DNA from: CAYGZA01 sp964354135
GTDB lineage: Bacteria > Planctomycetota > Planctomycetia > Pirellulales > Thermoguttaceae
Direction: 5' to 3'
Length of the DNA: 20,617 nucleotides
NCBI GenBank assembly: GCA_964354135.1
Contig: CAYGZA010000077.1
Location: forward strand, 1-20,617
This document shows positions 15,417 through 20,617 of this stretch, piece by piece; position 1 is the stretch's first letter, and each line of letters starts with the position of its first letter. A model generated the notes under the pieces. It saw nothing but the letters and a program-made list of their open reading frames with translations. It was not told where the DNA came from and ran no database searches. The position numbers were made by a program, and so were the translations under genes.

Positions 15417-16445
15417 TCAGAACGTCACGACCTCACCGCTCCGTGCCGACTGTTCGGCGGCCACGATCACTTCGACCGCCGCCCGGGATTCCTCCGGCGT
15501 GGTCCGCTCCGGGGCCCGGCCCTCCAGCACGCAGTCGGCAAAGTACCGCAGCTCCGTCCGCAGGATTCCAAAACGCTCGCCGAAAACCTGCGGCCAGTAC
15601 ATGGTGTCGGGCATGCGGTTGCCGCCGGCGTCGTGGATCGCCAGCCCCGCCTCGCCGCAGTTGATGTACAGGGCCCCCTCGGTCCCGATCACCTCCATTC
15701 TCGCGTCGATCTGGTAAGGCGTGCTCTCCGGCAGATACCAGACCGACTCCACCACGCCGACCGTGCCGTCGCCCCATCGCATCATCGCCCAGCCGCCTTC
15801 CGGGTACTTGTTCTGCCCCGGATGCACCTCGTGGCCGTAAACGCTCTCCGGGCGGGTCCCCATGAACCAGAGCATCAGGTCGGTGTCGTGGATGCCGTCG
15901 CCCATCAGGGCGGAAATGCTATTGCACACGACGTTACCGATCGCCTTGGAGAGGTTCCGCCGGGCGTGCATGGAGATGATCCGGCCGATCCGCCCTTCGT
16001 CGATCGCCTGCTTGGCCAGCGCCACGCGGGGGTCGAACCGGCAGATGTGGCCGACCATGAACAGCCCGCGGCTCTCGTGGGCCGCGGCGACGATCCGGTC
16101 GCAGTCGTCCACCGCGGGGGCCATGGGCTTTTCGAGGAGCACGTGTTTGCCGCTTTCAAGGGCATCCAGGGCAATGTCGCGGTGGTCCTGGATGTGCGTG
16201 GTGATGCTCACCACGTCGACGGCGGGGTCGGCCAAGAGTTCCCGGTAGTCGGTGTAGCGCTGGCTGACGCGATAGCGGTCGGCCAACTCGGCCAGCCGCT
16301 GCGGCCTGCGGGTGCAGAGGGCCGCCAGCTCGATCCCCGGCATCTGGGAGAGCGTGTCGGCATGGATCTCGCCGAACCAGCCCAAACCGATCACGCCCCA
16401 GCGAACGGACTTTGTCGCAGCCTGGCTTGCTGTCATCGCTTGCAT
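15417..16445 (-). CDS. Gfo/Idh/MocA-family oxidoreductase
   Basis: A 342-residue protein with an N-terminal Rossmann fold (GLGWFG at residues 20-25), the family hallmark EKP at 105-107 (HVLLEKPMAP), and GDGIHDTD at 183-190, where His186 is in the usual active-site position. These enzymes oxidise or reduce a sugar or inositol carbon with NAD(P). The frame stays open upstream to 17675, but that part is antisense to the DUF11 gene and lacks family character. I therefore place the start at the ATG at 16445, with another ATG at 16436 possible; a Shine-Dalgarno sequence is weak for both. It is the first gene of the leftward catabolic cluster and faces a 394-base spacer where its promoter should lie. 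The substrate is not determined by the motifs. Confidence 0.9.
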   Translation of the reverse strand: MQAMTASQAATKSVRWGVIGLGWFGEIHADTLSQMPGIELAALCTRRPQRLAELADRYRVSQRYTDYRELLADPAVDVVSITTHIQDHRDIALDALESGKHVLLEKPMAPAVDDCDRIVAAAHESRGLFMVGHICRFDPRVALAKQAIDEGRIGRIISMHARRNLSKAIGNVVCNSISALMGDGIHDTDLMLWFMGTRPESVYGHEVHPGQNKYPEGGWAMMRWGDGTVGVVESVWYLPESTPYQIDARMEVIGTEGALYINCGEAGLAIHDAGGNRMPDTMYWPQVFGERFGILRTELRYFADCVLEGRAPERTTPEESRAAVEVIVAAEQSARSGEVVTF

Positions 16446-16839
16446 GATCCCAGCGTGTGAGGAAGGGCACGTTGCCCGCGGCAGGCGCCGCGCGGTCGCG
16501 GCGGCTGTGGACCAACTCGTGTCCCTACGATAGCCCTGCCAATGGGCCGCGGCAAGCACCGCATCGAGTTTGTTCATTTCCCCCAGTCTTCCTTCCCTTC
16601 CGTGTCCTTCGCAATTTCCTGGCCAGCGCCTGGCGAAATGCCCTTCCCTCGCTGGCCGGATTCTGGTACTAACCCGCCCGATTGGCGGCAGCAGTGGATG
16701 CTTCCTCGACGTTCGGCCGACGGGAGGCCGCGTCGGCACGCCTTTTCTTGGGAGCCGGGCAGGTCTTGCCGGACTGCCGCCGATCAGAGCGGGGCTGGCA
16801 TTGCCGGGGGGCACCTTCGGTCCTTGGGGAAACGAGCCC
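16446..16839. other. Divergent intergenic region with two dyads
   Basis: This 394-base spacer separates the leftward Gfo/Idh gene from the rightward DUF11 gene. No convincing gene is seen in it; open frames crossing it are extensions of the flanking genes. Two dyad symmetries stand out: GGCCAGCG (16621-16628) with CGCTGGCC (16650-16657), and GCCGACG (16716-16722) with CGTCGGC (16731-16737). They could be operator or leader-hairpin structures. A TACTAA at 16667-16672 is a possible -10 for the DUF11 gene without a good -35. Confidence 0.5.
16527..16555 (-). promoter_or_regulatory. Candidate sigma70-type promoter for the sugar cluster
   Basis: Read on the minus strand, TTGCCG (16555-16550) is followed after 17 bases by TATCGT (16532-16527). 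Spacing is ideal, but each box matches the consensus only in part. It lies about 80 bases upstream of the Gfo/Idh start. This is a weak pattern match in GC-rich DNA and could be chance. Confidence 0.25.
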
Positions 16840-19065
16840 ATGAAACGCCTACTTTTTCGATTGTCCGCGTTGGCCTTGGTGATCGTCCTCGGCTTCATTG
16901 CGATCGCACAAGCCCAGCGGGGAGTGCAGGTTTCGTCGCCGTCCGCCGCCTCCTCGGCCGCCGACAACGTAGCGGCATCTCCGGGAACGACCGACCCGCG
17001 CGGCGCCAACCCGGCGGGCTCGGCAGGTGCCCCGGCGACCTTGCCACCCAATCCGCGGGCCAATCCGCTGCGGACTAGCTCACGCGTGCCAGCCGGACCG
17101 GTCCGGGCCACCGCAGTGACGGCGGAGGACCAGCCGGCGGAGAACTCGGCGGCCAAAGGCTCCGCCTCGGCAAGCGCTCCGACCGAACCCAAGCCGCTCG
17201 ATCCCTTCGGGCTGCGGACAACCCCGCGGGCGTCCAACCCGATCCGTGAGGCTGCCCCAGTTGATTCGGGTGATCCGGGCGATCCTTCCGACAAGATGCC
17301 CACCCTTGCCGAACCGCGCGAAAGCGCGGCCAAGCGTCTGTCCACGGCTGGTGATCCGCAGGTGGGGGCCGACACCGGCTCGGCCGCTAAGCTGGAGCCA
17401 CCGGGGCGAGCCCGGCCCATCGCTCTTCCCATGGAATCTCCGCTGGAGCCCAAAGCGGCCGGAACCGCCGGTGGTGTGCGCTCCCGCGGCGAAACGGACC
17501 GCGGGCAGCCGGCAGGCGAGCCGGCCCTCCTAAAGCACAACCCTACGGCGACCACCGGGAACCTGCCCCGCGCCCTAACCGGCCCCCAGAACGTTCTGCC
17601 GCCGTCTTCGGCGAGTCCCGAGCTGAGCGATCCGGCGCGGCCCGATCCGTCGCGCGGCGGGGAAGGGGCGGGCAAGCCCGGCAGCCGGCAGCTTGAAGGT
17701 CCTCAGACCCCGCAATTGGCCATCCAAAAGCTGGCCCCGCCGGAGGTCCAGGTCGGCAAACCGGCCGCCTTCCAGGTCAAACTCCGCAACACCGGGCCGG
17801 TGCCCGCGCATAACGTGGAAATCCGCGACGAGATTCCCAAGGGAGCCCGGCTGATCGCCACGACTCCACGGGCGTCGCGCGGCGTGCGCGGGGAGCTGGT
17901 CTGGGCGCTGGGCACGGTGAAGCCGGGCGACGAAGTGACCGTGGAGGTGCAGTGGATGCCCGTCGACGAGGGCGAAATCGGCAGCGTCGCCACGGTGAAC
18001 TTCAATGCCGACGCCTCCGCCCGGACCGTCGCCACCAAGCCGCAACTGATAATCAAGACCTTGGGAGCAAACAAGGTGCTCATCGGCGAGGAAGTGGCCC
18101 TGTCGATTACCGTGGCCAACCCGGGCAGCGGGATCGCTCAGAAGGTGATCCTCGAAGAGCGGGTCCCGCCCGGTCTCCAGCATCCGGCCGGTCCCGACCT
18201 CGAATACGAGATCGGCGACCTGAAGCCCAACGAGAGCCGGCAACTGGAGCTGAAGCTCACGGCCGCCCAAGCGGGCCGGCTGACCAACGTGCTGGTCGCC
18301 CGCGGCGACGCGAACCTGCGGGTCGAGGACCGCTTCGACGTCGAGGTGCTGGCCCCGCGACTGGATGTCTTGCTGGAAGGGCCGAAGCGCCGTTACCTGG
18401 AGCGGGAGGCCACGTACACCTTCTCGGTGTCGAATCCAGGCACGGCTCCTGCCCGGCAGGTGCAGTTGGTGGCCCATCTTCCGCCGGGCCTGAAGTTCGT
18501 CAGCGCCAACAACGCGGGGCATTACGAGGAGGCTACCCGGACCGTCCACTGGCTCCTGGAAGAGCTTCCCGTCAAAGAGACCGGCTCGGTGGAACTCACG
18601 ACGATGCCGGTGGAAGCCGGCTCGCAAATGCTGCGGCTCCGCGGCACCGCCGACAAGGGGCTCTCGGTCGAGAAGGAGCAGCCGGTGGTGGTTGAGGGCA
18701 TCGCGGCGATCCTCTTCGAGATCGCCGATACGAGCGACCCGATCGAGGTCAACGGAGAAACCACCTACGAGGTCCGCGTGGTCAACCAGGGCTCCAAGGC
18801 GGCCACCAACGTGCAGTTGACCGTCCAGTTGCCGCCGGAGATGCGCGCCGTGGCAGCGGAAGGGCCCACGCGGCAGTTGGCCGAAGGAAACCGCATTGCG
18901 TTCGAGCCCCTGCCGCGGCTGGCGCCGAAGTCCAACACCACCTACCGCATCCGCGTCCAAGGGCTCAAGCCCGGGGACCTGCGGATCCGGGCCCAACTCC
19001 TGACGGACGAAATCCGCATGCCGGTGACCAAAGAGGAGAGCACGCGGGTCTATGCCGACGAGTGA
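16840..19065 (+). CDS. Exported DUF11-repeat protein
   Basis: A 741-residue protein. The ATG at 16840 follows GGGGA at 16826-16831 and begins MKRLLFRLSALALVIVLGFI...AQA, a clear signal peptide of about 25 residues. The open frame upstream lacks such features. Residues about 26-290 are rich in Ala, Pro, Gly and Ser and look disordered. From about 293 there are four immunoglobulin-like DUF11 repeats, starting near 293, 402, 507 and 624. Each carries a variant of the pattern V.N.G...A.NV....PPG..., for example VRNTG/VANPG/VSNPG/VVNQG-type turns. DUF11 proteins are found on or in the cell envelope as structural or adhesive modules; no catalytic residues are expected. No membrane anchor or sorting signal is visible at the C-terminus. 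A role in the planctomycete envelope is likely but the exact function is unknown. Confidence 0.85.
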   Translation: MKRLLFRLSALALVIVLGFIAIAQAQRGVQVSSPSAASSAADNVAASPGTTDPRGANPAGSAGAPATLPPNPRANPLRTSSRVPAGPVRATAVTAEDQPAENSAAKGSASASAPTEPKPLDPFGLRTTPRASNPIREAAPVDSGDPGDPSDKMPTLAEPRESAAKRLSTAGDPQVGADTGSAAKLEPPGRARPIALPMESPLEPKAAGTAGGVRSRGETDRGQPAGEPALLKHNPTATTGNLPRALTGPQNVLPPSSASPELSDPARPDPSRGGEGAGKPGSRQLEGPQTPQLAIQKLAPPEVQVGKPAAFQVKLRNTGPVPAHNVEIRDEIPKGARLIATTPRASRGVRGELVWALGTVKPGDEVTVEVQWMPVDEGEIGSVATVNFNADASARTVATKPQLIIKTLGANKVLIGEEVALSITVANPGSGIAQKVILEERVPPGLQHPAGPDLEYEIGDLKPNESRQLELKLTAAQAGRLTNVLVARGDANLRVEDRFDVEVLAPRLDVLLEGPKRRYLEREATYTFSVSNPGTAPARQVQLVAHLPPGLKFVSANNAGHYEEATRTVHWLLEELPVKETGSVELTTMPVEAGSQMLRLRGTADKGLSVEKEQPVVVEGIAAILFEIADTSDPIEVNGETTYEVRVVNQGSKAATNVQLTVQLPPEMRAVAAEGPTRQLAEGNRIAFEPLPRLAPKSNTTYRIRVQGLKPGDLRIRAQLLTDEIRMPVTKEESTRVYADE

Positions 19066-19142
19066 CGGCCCGGGCCGCGTGCCGCTGCTTCGTCGGAGGC
19101 AGTGCCGCTCGTGAATCTTTCGCACTGCTTGCTTCACGGCAC

Positions 19143-19160
19143 GCAGTGGCACACCACTGC
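19143..19160. repeat. Hairpin GCAGTGG-CACA-CCACTGC between convergent genes
   Basis: A perfect seven-base-pair stem with a four-base loop, in the 108-base gap between the DUF11 gene and the convergent M16 gene. It may help end transcription from both sides, but no T-run follows. It may also belong to a dispersed repeat family, which cannot be judged from one copy. Confidence 0.6.
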
Positions 19161-19173
19161 CGGCAATTCGGGC

Positions 19174-20412
19174 CTATTGGGGCGGTTCCACCTCTTCCAG
19201 CGGGCCGATCGTGACCGTCGTGCCCGGCGCGAGCGGATACTTCGCCAGGACCGCGGCGCCGTCGTCCAGCGTGATCGCGGCGACCGCGTCCAGATCGTCG
19301 CGGACCGAGCGATACTCGCGCCTTTGCACCCAATCGCTGCCGACGGAGAACAGCCGGCCGCGCGGGCGTTCCCCGGCGAGCACGACCCGCGAGCTGACCT
19401 TGTTCCTGGCTTGCTCCAGCTCCGCGGCGGTGATCCCTTCCGCCTCGACGCGGCGGTAGAGTCCTCGGATTCGCCGGAGATTCTCGGCGGTCGCCTCCGG
19501 GGTGCAGCTCAGATAGGTCACGAACTGCCCGGCCCCATCGTACTCGTAGTGACCCAGCGTGGCTTGTTCGGCCAGACCGGGATCGACCAGCTCCCAGAAG
19601 AGCCGGCTCCCGGACTCGTCGCCAAGCACGGTGGCCAGGAGCTTGGCCGGATAGCGGTCCGCGTCGGAGGCGGCCGGGCCGGCGGCAAGCTGCACCGCGT
19701 ATTGCTGCGTGGCCGTGGGCTTCGAGATGACGTGGAAGCCGCTCTGCCGCACGGGAGGCTCCGCCGACCGGCCGGCCGGCACGGGCTCCCAGTGGCCGCA
19801 GGACCGCTGGGCGTCGGCCACCAGGGACTCAAAATCGATCTTCCCCGCCGCAACCAGGGTGATGTTCTTCGGGCTGTAGCGGCGGCGGAAGTAGTCGCGC
19901 ATTGCGTCCACGGGCAGATCGGTAATGCTCTTGACCGTGCCCAGGACACTCCGGCCCAAGGGGTGCGAGCCGTAGTGGGCGGCGCGGCACTTCTCGTCCG
20001 CCCCGAACGGCGGCTGGTCCTCGTACATGTGAATCTCTTCGAGGATCACCTGCTTCTCCGTGAGGAAGTCCTCTTCGCGGAGCGCCGGGCGAAGGATGTC
20101 GGCCAACAGTTCCAGCACCTGCCGCTGCTGCTCCGGAAGCACCGCCGCGAAATAGACCGTGTTCTCCTCGCTCGTGAAGGCGTTGTAGTGTGCCCCCATC
20201 CGGTCGAACTCGCGGTTCACGTCGTCGGCCGAGCGGCGGGGCGTCCCTTTGAACGCCATGTGCTCCAGGAAATGGCTCACTCCGGACAGCTCGTCGTTTT
20301 CGTCCCGGGCCCCCGTGTTCACGAAGAACCCGAGGGCGGCCGAGAGTCCACGGCCGTTGCACTCCGCAACGATCTCCAGTCCGTTGGCAAGCGCGGCTTT
20401 ACAGAATTCCAC
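19174..20412 (-). CDS. M16-family zinc metallopeptidase
   Basis: A 412-residue protein with the inverted zinc motif HFLEH at residues 47-51 (ligands His47 and His51, catalytic Glu50). A third ligand is at Glu126 or Glu125 in VILEEIHMYED, the spacing known for pitrilysin/mitochondrial-processing-peptidase relatives. The segment RRYSPKNITLVAAGKID is also typical of the family. No signal peptide is seen, so a cytoplasmic enzyme cutting peptides is likely. The start is GTG at 20412, with GGAGG six bases upstream, inside the end of the preceding gene (14-base overlap). M16 enzymes often work as pairs of an active and an inactive subunit encoded side by side; this one has an intact active site. Its substrate is unknown. 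Confidence 0.92.
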   Translation of the reverse strand: MEFCKAALANGLEIVAECNGRGLSAALGFFVNTGARDENDELSGVSHFLEHMAFKGTPRRSADDVNREFDRMGAHYNAFTSEENTVYFAAVLPEQQRQVLELLADILRPALREEDFLTEKQVILEEIHMYEDQPPFGADEKCRAAHYGSHPLGRSVLGTVKSITDLPVDAMRDYFRRRYSPKNITLVAAGKIDFESLVADAQRSCGHWEPVPAGRSAEPPVRQSGFHVISKPTATQQYAVQLAAGPAASDADRYPAKLLATVLGDESGSRLFWELVDPGLAEQATLGHYEYDGAGQFVTYLSCTPEATAENLRRIRGLYRRVEAEGITAAELEQARNKVSSRVVLAGERPRGRLFSVGSDWVQRREYRSVRDDLDAVAAITLDDGAAVLAKYPLAPGTTVTIGPLEEVEPPQ

Positions 20413-20617
20413 CGGGCACCTCCAACTCGCGCGGCCCGAGGGTCACCACCGTGAACTCCTCGGGCGGGTGTTCGGCCAGATAGGCGTTGATGCTCTCGCA
20501 CGTCAGGGCGTCGACCAGCCGGCAGATCTCGTCCAGCGGGCGCACCCGACCCAGCAGGTACCACTCCCGGGCAATCGCCGAGCTGCGGGAAGAACTCGAC
20601 TCCTGCTGCATCACCAG
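20399..20617 (-). CDS. C-terminal end of a second M16-family peptidase (partial)
   Basis: The frame runs in from the right edge and its last 73 codons are visible. The sequence (ESSSSRSSAIAREWYLLGR, then LDEICRLVDALTCESINAYL and a short beta-type end FTVVTLGP) matches the C-terminal domain of M16 peptidases, where a helix ending in a glycine-arginine turn precedes the last strand. The active-site region lies outside the window, so whether this subunit is catalytic cannot be told. It overlaps the downstream M16 gene by 14 bases, consistent with a coupled two-subunit M16 complex. Confidence 0.75.
   Translation of the reverse strand: MVMQQESSSSRSSAIAREWYLLGRVRPLDEICRLVDALTCESINAYLAEHPPEEFTVVTLGPRELEVPGGIL

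Noticed and set aside
13862..15664. 600-codon plus-strand open frame opposite the kinase gene
   Set aside because: It is a shadow of a gene with unmistakable FGGY kinase motifs and has no domain features of its own.
16570..16839. 90-codon upstream extension of the DUF11 frame
   Set aside because: The signal peptide and ribosome-binding site fix the start at 16840.
16446..17675. N-terminal extension of the Gfo/Idh frame by about 410 codons
   Set aside because: It is antisense to the DUF11 gene and low-complexity; the Rossmann fold begins just after the ATG at 16445.

Overview
The window is GC-rich, compactly organised bacterial DNA. It looks like a member of the Planctomycetota, probably Pirellulales-like. 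This is inferred from very large pseudopilin-like proteins, a sugar locus built from Gfo/Idh, FGGY kinase and amidohydrolase genes, a DUF11 envelope protein, paired M16 peptidases, and many small palindromic or heptamer repeats between genes. No rRNA, tRNA, phage, transposase or CRISPR array was seen.

Region 1 (1-8962, + strand) is a four-gene pseudopilin operon: a GspH-like protein cut by the left window edge, a GspI/PilV-like protein, a giant 1714-residue GspK-like protein, and a GspJ/PilW-like protein. Three have a class III prepilin signal with Glu at +5. The giant one lacks Glu5, as GspK does. Together they resemble the minor-pseudopilin tip of a type II secretion or type IV pilus machine, with greatly enlarged periplasmic/extracellular domains. 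A heptamer-repeat element sits between the last two genes and encodes the unusually long leader of the GspJ-like protein.

Region 2 (9071-16445, - strand) is a seven-gene catabolic cluster read right to left: Gfo/Idh oxidoreductase, FGGY sugar kinase, fucose/arabinose-isomerase-like protein, amidohydrolase-2 (lactonase/decarboxylase type), a small VOC protein, an extended SDR (NAD-dependent epimerase/dehydrogenase), and a classical SDR dehydrogenase. Stop/start overlaps and stop codons inside Shine-Dalgarno sequences show coupled translation at several junctions. Three junctions instead carry palindromic repeats. There is no aldolase, transporter or regulator, so the substrate is open; a deoxy-sugar, uronate or similar carbohydrate is likely.

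Region 3 (16446-20617) has a divergent 394-bp spacer with dyad symmetries, then an exported four-repeat DUF11 protein (+). Converging on it are an M16 metallopeptidase and the end of a second M16 gene (-), which overlap by 14 bases.

The main points for a second look are the GspK-like protein, where about 1090 residues separate two motifs that lie close together in ordinary GspK; the repeat-derived prepilin leader; the isomerase homologue with altered metal-site motifs; and the density of different inverted repeats in one locus.
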